From an uncultured Collinsella sp. (GTDB lineage Bacteria; Actinomycetota; Coriobacteriia; Coriobacteriales; Coriobacteriaceae), in NCBI GenBank assembly GCA_900754075.1, contig CAAEBN010000008.1, positions 1 to 16,267 of the forward strand: DNA of 16,267 nucleotides. The letters run 5' to 3'. The position numbers were made by a program, and so were the translations under genes. Each line of letters starts with the position of its first letter. The first letter of the stretch is position 1. Positions 6,512-13,582 of the stretch are shown here, piece after piece. The notes below the pieces were generated by a model that ran no database searches, was not told the origin of the DNA, and was given only the letters and a program-made list of their open reading frames with translations.

Positions 6512-8007
6512 GAGCTTCTCCTTTGGGACGTGTCGTTGGCGTTAAGCGGGATGGACACCGCAAGCGTAAAGGGCGGGGCGGCGTGGACCTCTAGGCTGCC
6601 ACCCAGATCTTGCGCGACATGCCTCATACCTGGGATACCCGTTCCCTCGCGATACGATACGGGGGCCGGGGGCCCGTCGTTAGAAATCGTCATGCGCGCG
6701 ACGGCGCCAGCATCCGCCCCCTCCTGCCACAGACGCACGTGGACCCGATGCGCCTGCGCATGCTTGGTGGCATTGGTCGAGGCCTCGCGGATAATCTGCA
6801 AAAATGCGGCGGCGACACGCGCGTCCTCAGGCAGCGCACCCTCAACATCGATCTGCACACTCACCAGGCCAAAAGCATGGACGATATCACCCAGCTGTTC
6901 TGCAGGCTCGCTGGCACCGCCACCGCGCAGATCGGCAGCAATTGAGCGCAGCAACGGATCAATCTGCTCGATCGAGTCATCGTCCAGACGCCCCTCCTCC
7001 AAATAGCGATGAAGAATGGACAGGCGCTGCCCGATCACGTCGTGCACGCGAGCGCGCATACGTAGGTAGGCCGCATTGTCAGCAACTTTTTTGACTTCTT
7101 CGATCTGGGCTTGGAGCTCTTGGCCCGCAAGCTCAAGCAGGTGGTTGGCTTGCGCCAAGCGGTCATGAGCATGCGCGTACTCTGTCACATCAAGACCGAT
7201 AATGCGCTCGAACGAACGGCCCGAAACCATAACACGATCGCACACAAATAGGCGAGTCTCGGCGGGAGAGACCTCGACCACCGCCCGCGCCTCACCAAAG
7301 CGGTCCAGATTAATCCGCACACGGTTCCTGCTGCTTTCGGGCATTTGCATGCTAAGTTTGCGCAGGTCGTTCCATGTGCCGCTCATGTCGCGTAGATCGG
7401 TTGGCATATGAAGTTCCACCAGGTTTTTGCGCATGCAGCGGTTCATGAGCAGCGGACGGCCCCTCGGGTCCAGATACAGGATGCCCACGGGAATCACGTT
7501 GATGGTCTCGATCGTCGAGAACATGGTGATATCCTCTTGGCGGTTACGGACGTCCATCAAGAGCGCCGCGATGGAGCGGAACAGGAAGAACGCTCCCTCT
7601 GCGATAGGGACAACGGTCCACGCCGGGCCCATGGCAAAAACCACCGGCGGTGTAACGGCGACAACAAGCAGCAGCTCGACCAGCATGACGGGGCGACGAT
7701 AGTGCACCATAAGCACCACGCCATAGGCAAAGATCGCGGCATTGAGCCACAACGCTCCGCCCATTGCCCTGGCGCAAACGTCAAGCGGCGCCACCAGATA
7801 CGAGCCAGACGACGCGAATAAGATGAGCGCCGAAATCATCAGGTGAAGCACAAGACTCGCCTCGTAGGCGCAAATCACCTTACGGTTATAGGGCGAACGA
7901 CGCGACGCGATAAGCGGAACGTGAATGGTCTGCAAGCACGCCGCCAGGGCAAAGGCCACGTCGAGCGCGACAATCTGGGGAAGAATGAGCGGGATCTGCA
8001 TCGTCAC
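6508..8007 (-). CDS. Membrane histidine kinase, LytS/NarX type (HisKA_3)
   Basis: The product is 499 residues from the GTG at 8007, or 497 from the ATG at 8001, which lies just after the upstream stop and has a GGTGAG about five bases ahead; either may be used. Five to six membrane helices span about 10-150, then a PAS-like region (about 165-275) and a coiled coil (about 278-312). The dimerisation helix carries H322 in V-H-D-V-I-G-Q-R-L, the phospho-acceptor motif of the HisKA_3 group that partners NarL-type regulators. The ATPase domain is complete: N412 in E-A-S-T-N-A-T-K-H-A, D444-G445, and G-T-G-I-P-G-M-R (455-462). The gene overlaps the sensor-like gene upstream (8007-8004) and the regulator downstream (6511-6508), so all three are probably made together. 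The signal is unknown; a membrane-embedded cue or the upstream 7TM protein is likely. Confidence 0.92.
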   Translation of the reverse strand: MTMQIPLILPQIVALDVAFALAACLQTIHVPLIASRRSPYNRKVICAYEASLVLHLMISALILFASSGSYLVAPLDVCARAMGGALWLNAAIFAYGVVLMVHYRRPVMLVELLLVVAVTPPVVFAMGPAWTVVPIAEGAFFLFRSIAALLMDVRNRQEDITMFSTIETINVIPVGILYLDPRGRPLLMNRCMRKNLVELHMPTDLRDMSGTWNDLRKLSMQMPESSRNRVRINLDRFGEARAVVEVSPAETRLFVCDRVMVSGRSFERIIGLDVTEYAHAHDRLAQANHLLELAGQELQAQIEEVKKVADNAAYLRMRARVHDVIGQRLSILHRYLEEGRLDDDSIEQIDPLLRSIAADLRGGGASEPAEQLGDIVHAFGLVSVQIDVEGALPEDARVAAAFLQIIREASTNATKHAQAHRVHVRLWQEGADAGAVARMTISNDGPPAPVSYREGTGIPGMRHVAQDLGGSLEVHAAPPFTLAVSIPLNANDTSQRRSS

Positions 8008-9887
8008 TCACCCGCCCTTGGCATCAAGACGATCATGCGCAGCTGGCCGGGCTCGCCCTCAAGGCGGTATGCCACGTTGCGCCGTTGCAGAGCGCTTTCG
8101 AGCTCTTGCGCAGCGGGCGTCTGCGAAAAATCTGCATCATCGTTGGAAAAAAGCGTGGCGCGCAGCTCGACACTGCATCGGTCATGGTCGCCCAAGTGAT
8201 ACATAAGCGCCGGATGGTCGGTGGTGTAGGCAAAAAACGCAAAGTCATACACGCAATCGTACAGGGCGCTTACCGTACTGGCGTGCAACGGGCGCCGTAT
8301 GGCGATAATCGAGGCGCAATCGATATCGATGGTGCGCAGGTCACTTGCGAGCTCGTTGGCAATGAGCTGAATGCGGTCGCGGTCAAAACCGCTCTCCCCG
8401 TGCTGTGCCAACGTGAGCGACCCCTTGCGCTTGCAATAGGCGACGAGCATCTTGGCGCGTTGCAGCATGCGGTAACGCTCGTGCGAAGACGCTTCGTCGG
8501 TCAACGGCGGCAGCGAGCTCAGCAGGTCGTACATCCCTTCGAGCGCGCGGGCAAGCGCCTGGTCCACGTCTTGGACCAGCAAGGTCTCGGCCTCTTGATC
8601 TGCCAAATGCGTCTTAAGGTCGTAGTCGGCGGCGAGCAGCTCGTTTTGACGCTGCAGCTCCATGCGACGATGCGCCAGTTCGCGATTGAGTTCGTTGAGC
8701 TCCGACACGTCTTGAGCAAGCAGGGCCGATCCGCCCAGCAGTGGAAAGGCACGGTACATCACATCGGGATCGGACGCCACGGCAAAGGCATGGGTGCGGC
8801 CGTGCTCCTGGGTCCGCAACTCCTCACGCACGCCTACCGGCATTGGCTTTGACACCGGCGTGGCATAGACTTCCTGCAGGTCGCGCGTTAGAACTTTGAG
8901 GTCGAGCGGCAAGGTGTCGAAGATGCCAGCGATGTCGTGATACGACGGAATGACACCGCAATCGAGACAGATTTCCATCGCCACCACGCACAGGACGCAA
9001 TAGACGAGCGAAAAGTTGAGCCTCCATGCCCAGGGCACGCGCAACGCATATGAGATGGCAAAGAATGCGCCACCCAGCAGTACGAGCGCCGCCGTGCCCG
9101 AGAATCGCTGGATGCGAAAGGACGAGGACCGACCAACCAGGATAAAAAAGGCTACGAAGTTAAAGGCCGTCCACGCGAGGACGGCAAAATAACCCCAGCC
9201 GTACGTGTAATCGTTGCTCCAGGTGTCGCTTGTGCGGTCAAAGCGGAAGACCTGTTGGTGAAAATCGTTGGTGAGCACAAATCCGATAAGCAGGATGGCC
9301 ACAATCCACAGCGCGGCGCAGTAGCGGCGACCCAGGCGGTGTTGCTCCAGGCCCGCGAGGCGCAGACCACACAACTGGTAGAGCAGCGGAATGAGCGTCA
9401 TGGGCACGTAGTACAGGTACCACAGCACGGTGGCATAGAACGGCGTGAACGACTTGTACTTGAGAATGACTTCGATCATCCACAGGGCGCAGATGGTGGC
9501 AATGGCAACAAGGCGGCGGCGCAACACATAGTCCAAACAGCGCAGATAGACCGATACGCCCCAGATCGAAAATGCAATTGCGGCAACAAGCAGCGGGAGA
9601 GAGCTCGAATGGACGAGCGCATCCACGACCTCTTCGGACACCTCGCTATAGGCGGGCATGGCGTTAGAAAGTTTGGAGTCGAAAGCGAACAGCGCCGGCA
9701 AGACTGCCAAAAGTATAAGGAACAGTGCGGTGATGGCGCCGGCGATAGCAAAGACGCGGTGACGATACGCCTGATGTGTTATGCCAACAAGGAATCGCGG
9801 CATGGCGAAGAGCCTGCCGCCCCTGGGATCCGCCACGGGTGCGGATCGGGCGGCCGCGTAGCCGATATGTCGCGTGCGGGTACCCAT
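8004..9887 (-). CDS. 7TM-sensor protein with degenerate histidine-kinase end (pseudokinase)
   Basis: From the ATG at 9887 the product has 627 residues. About eight hydrophobic helices fill residues 40-325 and match the N-terminal 7TM region of histidine kinases (HisKA_7TM), including the hallmark L-T-N-D-F-H before the sixth helix. A possible PAS-like segment and a long coiled coil (about 420-500) follow. The C-terminus keeps the rhythm of a dimerisation-plus-ATPase module, but I find no phospho-acceptor HD motif, the N-box position reads Y-D-F-A-F-F-A with no Asn, and no G-boxes are present. It is therefore probably non-catalytic. The reading frame stays open back to 10133, but that stretch runs through an inverted repeat and into the DUF4867 gene. 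No clear SD precedes 9887; the ATG at 9803 is the alternative start. A TACACT box (9902-9897) just upstream would give an almost leaderless transcript. It overlaps the kinase gene by four bases. Confidence 0.82.
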   Translation of the reverse strand: MGTRTRHIGYAAARSAPVADPRGGRLFAMPRFLVGITHQAYRHRVFAIAGAITALFLILLAVLPALFAFDSKLSNAMPAYSEVSEEVVDALVHSSSLPLLVAAIAFSIWGVSVYLRCLDYVLRRRLVAIATICALWMIEVILKYKSFTPFYATVLWYLYYVPMTLIPLLYQLCGLRLAGLEQHRLGRRYCAALWIVAILLIGFVLTNDFHQQVFRFDRTSDTWSNDYTYGWGYFAVLAWTAFNFVAFFILVGRSSSFRIQRFSGTAALVLLGGAFFAISYALRVPWAWRLNFSLVYCVLCVVAMEICLDCGVIPSYHDIAGIFDTLPLDLKVLTRDLQEVYATPVSKPMPVGVREELRTQEHGRTHAFAVASDPDVMYRAFPLLGGSALLAQDVSELNELNRELAHRRMELQRQNELLAADYDLKTHLADQEAETLLVQDVDQALARALEGMYDLLSSLPPLTDEASSHERYRMLQRAKMLVAYCKRKGSLTLAQHGESGFDRDRIQLIANELASDLRTIDIDCASIIAIRRPLHASTVSALYDCVYDFAFFAYTTDHPALMYHLGDHDRCSVELRATLFSNDDADFSQTPAAQELESALQRRNVAYRLEGEPGQLRMIVLMPRAGE

Positions 9888-9910
9888 AGTGCTTTTAGTG
9901 TACCGACAGG

Positions 9911-9939
9911 TGGGCCCAAAAAGCGGGCCACATGTCCCA
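9911..9939. repeat. Dispersed repeat, copy 2 (GGGCCA-NN-TGTCCC core)
   Basis: Positions 9917-9939 match 1363-1385 at 19 of 23 bases. GCCC (9914-9917) and GGGC (9925-9928) also form a short inverted repeat across an A-rich loop. It lies just upstream of the pseudokinase gene start and about 60 bases from the larger palindrome at 10001-10051. Confidence 0.5.
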
Positions 9940-10000
9940 AAATCCGCAGACGGCAAGACGCCCGGCAGCCTCCCCCGTCCGGCACTTCCCGATATCCGCC

Positions 10001-10051
10001 CGCCCCAAACCACCGCAAAGGGGACAGGCACCTTTGTGGTGGTTTGGGGCG
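10001..10051. repeat. Long palindromic repeat (21-bp stem, GGACAGGCA loop)
   Basis: CGCCCCAAACCACC (10001-10014) pairs perfectly with GGTGGTTTGGGGCG (10038-10051). A G-T wobble (10015/10037) joins this to an inner stem, CAAAGG (10016-10021) with CCTTTG (10031-10036), leaving a 9-base loop. The tip reads GGGGACAGGCACC on the plus strand. It begins six bases after the DUF4867 stop (minus strand) and could block read-through into the sensor operon, but it has no U-tract in either direction. A REP-type element is the likelier identity (inference). Confidence 0.65.
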
Positions 10052-10056
10052 ATGCG

Positions 10057-10701
10057 CTAGTCCACGGCGATGTCGAGGTTCTTGCCGATGAGGCCCACAT
10101 AACCGCCTTCGGCAGCCTTGGGGCTGTCGGCATGGCAGAGGACCCACTTGTCAGCCTTCCAGTAGCAGTAGCTGTCGCCAGCCGTGGGCATGTCGGCCGC
10201 GGCCTCGGGGCGCGGACCGTTGGTGCCCGCCGGCAGCGCCACCATCACCTGGAAGCCGCCGTCGTCGACCATGCAGGGCGTGTAGTGAAGCGTGGTGTTG
10301 AAAACCTCAACAAGCGTGCCGGCCGGCACGCGGAACGCCTTGACGCACGCGGTATCGAGCTTGCCGTCCTCGATCTCCCAGCGATGCGCCACGAGCAGGA
10401 TAAAGTCGCGAGCGCCCAGGTTGAACTCGCTCGCGCGGTGGTACTCCAGGCAGTTGAGACGCGTGTTGTGGCCGTTGCACCAGCCCAGCTGGAAGGGACG
10501 ACCGCCAAACATGAGAAAGCCCAGCTTATCGGCATCCTTAACGCCCTCGAGCTCGGGCGCGGAGGCCACATACTTGCTGCCATCGGGGATGGGCGTGGAG
10601 GCAAGCGCCTCGAGCACGGGCGACGTAAGCTCGGACGGAACGTTATCCCAAACGTTGCCATAGGACTTGAACTCGGGATCAGAGACAGAGTAGATATGCA
10701 T
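10057..10701 (-). CDS. DUF4867 family protein (cupin-like)
   Basis: The 214-residue product begins M-H-I-Y-S-V-S-D-P-E-F and carries the conserved run C-N-G-H-N-T-x-L-N-C-L-E-Y-H-R (about residues 76-90), then E-F-N-x-G-x-x-D-F-I-L-L, V-P-A-G and T-T-L-H-Y-x-P-C. This matches my memory of DUF4867 proteins along nearly the whole length. The pattern of short beta strands with His and Glu suggests a cupin fold, perhaps acting on a sugar or sugar acid, but no activity is established. The start at 10701 is chosen over 10737 because AGGAG lies six bases upstream and the family begins there. It sits downstream of the luxS terminator, so it probably has its own promoter within 10702-10770. No signal peptide or membrane segment is present. 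Confidence 0.8.
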   Translation of the reverse strand: MHIYSVSDPEFKSYGNVWDNVPSELTSPVLEALASTPIPDGSKYVASAPELEGVKDADKLGFLMFGGRPFQLGWCNGHNTRLNCLEYHRASEFNLGARDFILLVAHRWEIEDGKLDTACVKAFRVPAGTLVEVFNTTLHYTPCMVDDGGFQVMVALPAGTNGPRPEAAADMPTAGDSYCYWKADKWVLCHADSPKAAEGGYVGLIGKNLDIAVD

Positions 10702-10735
10702 GTTCGCTCCTGTTCGTTTGTGTGACAGTATGAAC

Positions 10736-10745
10736 ATTCTAGAAC
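10736..10745. promoter_or_regulatory. Possible operator upstream of the DUF4867 gene
   Basis: ATTCTAGAAC holds the perfect 8-base palindrome TTCTAGAA (10737-10744) within an AT-rich stretch between the luxS terminator and the DUF4867 start. I could not place a convincing -35/-10 pair: TAGAAT (10742-10737 on the minus strand) is a possible -10 that overlaps the palindrome. Weak support. Confidence 0.25.
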
Positions 10746-10772
10746 AATTTCATTCTGTTTTGAGCACTCGGT

Positions 10773-10806
10773 ATAAAAAAGCGCTCCGCAACGAGCGGGA
10801 GCGCTT
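10773..10806 (-). terminator. Intrinsic terminator of luxS
   Basis: On the minus strand AAGCGCTCC (10806-10798) pairs perfectly with GGAGCGCTT (10787-10779) around a 10-base loop, and a run of six T residues (10780-10775) overlaps and follows the stem. It begins 31 bases past the luxS stop and should end the transcript before the DUF4867 gene. Confidence 0.9.
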
Positions 10807-10836
10807 CTGGCACAAACGTTATTCCTGCAAGCGGCC

Positions 10837-11325
10837 TTACGCCTGCTGATAGTGCAGGTGCTTCTCGTCGATATCGGCCAGGTCGCGGTCGAGGTAGCGG
10901 CGCGCGAGCCAGTTAGCCATGGGGAGGTTCTGGTCCAGGTAGTTACCGCACTCCTCGGGAGCGGCACCGGGGACATCGCCCTCAAAGCCGGCGACAAACT
11001 CGAACAGCTCACGCACGAGCGGCAGAATCTCCTCGCTCGTCACCTCGCCAAACACGACGAGGTAAAAGCCCGTGCGGCAGCCCATGGGACCAAAGTAGAC
11101 AATGTGGCTCGACCACTCGGCATGATTGCGAAGGAACGTCGCGCCCAGGTGCTCGATGGTGTGGCACTCGGCGGTGTTCATGACCGGCTCCTTGTTGGGC
11201 GTGGTCAGGCGCAGGTCAAAGGTGGTGACGGCGGCGCCGGTCGCCGGATCGCGGTCGATGCGGCTCACATACACGCCGGGCTCAAGCAGCAGATGGTCAA
11301 CGGAAAAACTCGCGATGCGCTCCAT
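10837..11325 (-). CDS. luxS: S-ribosylhomocysteine lyase LuxS
   Basis: LuxS cleaves S-ribosylhomocysteine to homocysteine and 4,5-dihydroxypentane-2,3-dione, the precursor of the autoinducer AI-2, in the activated methyl cycle. The 162-residue length is normal. The metal-binding motif H-T-I-E-H gives H55, E58 and H59, the active-site Cys is C83 in G-P-M-G-C-R-T-G-F-Y, and the third metal ligand is C126 in E-C-G-N-Y. The protein is cytosolic with no signal peptide. An AGAGG lies about seven bases before the ATG at 11325. It has its own terminator and a candidate promoter within the inverted repeat upstream, so it is probably a single-gene transcript, though read-through from the nucleoside hydrolase is possible. 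The usual partner enzyme Pfs (MTA/SAH nucleosidase) is not in the window. Confidence 0.97.
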   Translation of the reverse strand: MERIASFSVDHLLLEPGVYVSRIDRDPATGAAVTTFDLRLTTPNKEPVMNTAECHTIEHLGATFLRNHAEWSSHIVYFGPMGCRTGFYLVVFGEVTSEEILPLVRELFEFVAGFEGDVPGAAPEECGNYLDQNLPMANWLARRYLDRDLADIDEKHLHYQQA

Positions 11326-11348
11326 GGCAGATCCTCTCGATAGTCAAA

Positions 11349-11419
11349 TTGGGACGGGGCTCTTTTAGCTGGTTCGAATGGTCGCACCAATCATACCAGT
11401 CAAAAAAGCCCCGTCCCAA
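11349..11419. repeat. Long imperfect inverted repeat between nucleoside hydrolase and luxS
   Basis: The outer 13 bases match perfectly: TTGGGACGGGGCT (11349-11361) with AGCCCCGTCCCAA (11407-11419). Inside are a T4/A4 pairing, CTGGT (11369-11373) with ACCAG (11395-11399), and a small TGGT-CGC-ACCA tip (11379-11389). The arms carry the GGGAC motif shared by the other palindromes in this window. It starts ten bases after the nucleoside hydrolase stop. It could act as terminator, attenuator or REP element. Confidence 0.65.
11390..11419 (-). promoter_or_regulatory. luxS: Candidate extended -10 promoter of luxS inside the inverted repeat
   Basis: On the minus strand TTGGGA (11419-11414, 4/6) is followed after 18 bases by TATGAT (11395-11390, 5/6) with a TG one base ahead (TGGTATGAT), an extended -10 arrangement. 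Transcription would start near 11383 and the leader would include the right arm of the inverted repeat. Confidence 0.4.
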
Positions 11420-11428
11420 AAAGACAAC

Positions 11429-12403
11429 TTAGCCAAGGACGCGGGCCATACGCGTCTTGAACTCGGACAGGAAGCGCGGGGCATCCACGGTCAGCGCCAC
11501 AAGCGCGCTCTTGTCCGGATCGGATAGGCGGCGCTCGTCGCAAATGGTGCGGCCGCGATACTCGCCGAGCAGGTCGACGCGCAGGTTACAGCCGAGCGCA
11601 CCCACGAGCGTGGGGTCGATCGCCACAGCGACGGCAAGCGGATCGTGCAGCGCGCAGCCACCCAGGTAGGGAGCGTTCATCTCGTACGAGCCAATGTAGT
11701 GCTCCACCATGCTCGCAAACGCGCAACCGGCCATGGTGCCCGAACCCGTCCAGCCGGCAATGTCGCGACGCGTGAGCACCACGCGATGCGTCACATCCAG
11801 ACCCACCATAGTGAGCTTGCGGCCCGAACGTAGCACGGCATCGGCCGCCTCGGGATCGCTTGCCATGTTGGCCTCGGCACCCGCACTCACGTTTCCGGGC
11901 ACGGTAAGCGCACCGCCCATCACAACCACGCGACCGATAGACATCATCGCCGCCGCATCGCGCTCCAAGGCAAGTGCCAGGTTGGAGAGCGGACCGGTCG
12001 CCACGTAGATCAGATCGGGGCCATAGGTGCGCGCGGCATCGATCAGATAATCGACCGCCGCGTTACCGTCGGCCGACGTCGCCCCCACCGGCTCATACGG
12101 CGACGCGGGCACGCTCGCCCCGCCAATGCCGTTTTTGCCGTGGATGAGCGTGGTGGACGCCGGCGGTGTATAGGGCTCAGTCGCCTTAACGGGACGATCG
12201 GCGCCCAGGTACACCGGAACCTCGGGACGACCCAACAGGTCGAGCACCGCCAGGCAGTTGTGCGCCGATTGCTCGACGCGCACGTTGCCAAAGCACGTGG
12301 TGATGCCCACGAGCTCCACCTCGGGGCTCGCGATGGCATAGGCCAGCGCCATCGCATCGTCCACACCCATATCCAGATCAAGGATCAGCTTCTTGATTGC
12401 CAT
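11429..12403 (-). CDS. Inosine/uridine-preferring nucleoside hydrolase
   Basis: This 324-residue enzyme hydrolyses the N-glycosidic bond of ribonucleosides to give free base and ribose. The calcium-binding N-terminal motif appears as D9-L-D11-M-G-V-D15-D16, with Met where the family usually has Pro. Other family blocks are H-G-K-N-G-I-G-G (88-95), A-T-G-P-L-S-N-L-A (135-143), M-G-G-A-L (162-166), G-N-V-S-A-G-A-E-A-N (170-179), D-P-E-A-A (183-187) and the catalytic-side H253-D254-P-L-A. The exact base preference cannot be told. There is no signal peptide, so it is cytosolic. GGAG lies about eight bases before the ATG. It follows ribokinase by 30 bases, so ribose released here can be phosphorylated by the product of the same operon. 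Changes around the Ca site are conservative; I expect activity. Confidence 0.93.
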   Translation of the reverse strand: MAIKKLILDLDMGVDDAMALAYAIASPEVELVGITTCFGNVRVEQSAHNCLAVLDLLGRPEVPVYLGADRPVKATEPYTPPASTTLIHGKNGIGGASVPASPYEPVGATSADGNAAVDYLIDAARTYGPDLIYVATGPLSNLALALERDAAAMMSIGRVVVMGGALTVPGNVSAGAEANMASDPEAADAVLRSGRKLTMVGLDVTHRVVLTRRDIAGWTGSGTMAGCAFASMVEHYIGSYEMNAPYLGGCALHDPLAVAVAIDPTLVGALGCNLRVDLLGEYRGRTICDERRLSDPDKSALVALTVDAPRFLSEFKTRMARVLG

Positions 12404-12433
12404 TGTTCTACTCCGCTTCTCCGTCTTTATCGT

Positions 12434-13396
12434 TTAACCAAACCAATGTTCAACTTCGGCGCGCGTGGGAATCGATTGCTGAGCGCCCAGGCGCGACACC
12501 GTCACTGCCGAGGCGCGAGCACCCGCGGCCATGCACTCTAAGAGCGACAAGCCCTCTAGGCGAGCCGCGGCAAGCGCGCCGATAAACGTATCGCCGGCGG
12601 CTGTGGTATCGACTACCGTGCTCGAAAGTGCCGGCATACGCAGCGGCTCGCCGTCATCGCCGAGCGTAACCGACCCGGCGCCGCCCAACGTGATGACCGC
12701 AGCCCCGGCACCCTTGGCGAGCAGGGCATTGAGCGCCGCGACGCAGCCCTCATCATCTGCGGGCAAGATGCCCGTCAGCACCTGGCACTCAGTCTCGTTG
12801 GGGCAGACCAGGTCGACCGCAAGCCAGGCCTCCGCAGGCAACTCGCAGGCAGGCGCTGGATTAAAGACCGTATAGAACCCCAGCTCGTGAGCGCAAACAA
12901 GCGCCTCGGCAGTCGCCGCAAGGTCACATTCGCCCTGGGCGATAAAGACGCTTCCGGCAGCCGGGGCAATCTCGCTGGCGTCTCCGTCGAGTCCATCGGC
13001 CACCAGGTGCCTCAGCGCGCAGGCAACGTCCTCGCCCGCGAGTGCATGGTTGGCGCCCGGCGACAGCACGATGCGGTTGTCGCCCTCGCAGCGAATGATG
13101 GTCGCCGTTCCCGTCTCCACGTCATCGCGACGCGCCACAAAGTCACAGCTCACGCCAGTATCTTGAAGCCCCGCTACGAGCACATCGCCAAACGCATCGC
13201 GCCCGACCGCGCCAATCATACACGTGCGCGCACCCATGCGCGCGGCGGCGACGGCCTGGTTAGCACCCTTGCCACCGGCGTTGGTGATAAAACCACTGCC
13301 ACCGACGGTCTCGCCCGCGCGCGGCATGCGCTCGCACGCCACCGAAAGGTCCATGTTCATGCTGCCGAACACCGCAACGATGCCGCGATCTGCCAT
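12434..13396 (-). CDS. rbsK: Ribokinase
   Basis: The 320-residue product is a PfkB-family sugar kinase that uses ATP to make ribose 5-phosphate. It begins with G-S-M-N-M-D (11-16), carries the sugar-binding G-G-K-G-A-N-Q-A-V-A-A-A-R-M-G-A block (41-56), N-P-A-P, N-E-T-E, the T-L-G-x-x-G-S motif, and the signature D-T-T-A-A-G-D-T-F with catalytic Asp near 269. The start at 13396 is chosen over the upstream in-frame ATG at 13429 because GAGGAGG lies five bases ahead and the family begins there. It is first in the operon with nucleoside hydrolase. The promoter is overlapped by two palindromes (13446-13459 and 13472-13489), so regulation by a repressor is likely. No ribose transporter lies nearby, which fits ribose arising from nucleosides. 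Related PfkB kinases for other sugars or nucleosides cannot be fully excluded. Confidence 0.93.
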   Translation of the reverse strand: MADRGIVAVFGSMNMDLSVACERMPRAGETVGGSGFITNAGGKGANQAVAAARMGARTCMIGAVGRDAFGDVLVAGLQDTGVSCDFVARRDDVETGTATIIRCEGDNRIVLSPGANHALAGEDVACALRHLVADGLDGDASEIAPAAGSVFIAQGECDLAATAEALVCAHELGFYTVFNPAPACELPAEAWLAVDLVCPNETECQVLTGILPADDEGCVAALNALLAKGAGAAVITLGGAGSVTLGDDGEPLRMPALSSTVVDTTAAGDTFIGALAAARLEGLSLLECMAAGARASAVTVSRLGAQQSIPTRAEVEHWFG

Positions 13397-13445
13397 GGAA
13401 ACCTCCTCATCTGCGGGCCTTATACCCACCGTCGGCCGTCGATCG

Positions 13446-13459
13446 TGCGCTCTCGCACC
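13446..13459. promoter_or_regulatory. Palindrome at the rbsK transcription start
   Basis: GTGCG-CTCT-CGCAC is a 5-bp inverted repeat that abuts the -10 box (13460-13465) and covers the expected start of transcription near 13453. It may be a second operator, or a hairpin at the 5' end of the mRNA. Its centre lies about 28 bases from that of the -35 palindrome; the half-sites of the two differ. Confidence 0.35.
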
Positions 13460-13489
13460 TCTATAACTTTAGTTCACTTTGATGTGAAC
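13460..13489 (-). promoter_or_regulatory. rbsK: rbsK promoter with operator-like palindrome over the -35 box
   Basis: On the minus strand TTCACA (13488-13483, 5/6) and TATAGA (13465-13460, 4/6) are separated by exactly 17 bases. GTTCAC-N6-GTGAAC (13472-13489) is a perfect inverted repeat that includes the -35 box, the usual position of a repressor site. Transcription would start near 13453, leaving a leader of about 57 bases. No regulator gene is adjacent. The same palindrome lies about 94 bases before the divergent acyltransferase gene and could affect it too. Confidence 0.55.
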
Positions 13490-13582
13490 GCGCCCTTGAG
13501 GTTGCGCCAGCAGCAAGCATTCACAGGAGCAGGCAGCTACAATGAATATGTGCTGATTATCCTCGTCATTGGATGATGTTTT

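Noticed and set aside
9888..10133. 82-codon N-terminal extension of the 7TM pseudokinase frame
   Set aside because: It would translate through the palindrome at 10001-10051 and overlap the DUF4867 gene; the encoded residues are low-complexity Ser/Thr/Pro/Arg and no homologous feature begins there.
9255..10725. Two plus-strand ORFs of 278 and 283 residues
   Set aside because: They are antisense to the 7TM and DUF4867 genes and cross the palindromic repeats; no family similarity is seen.
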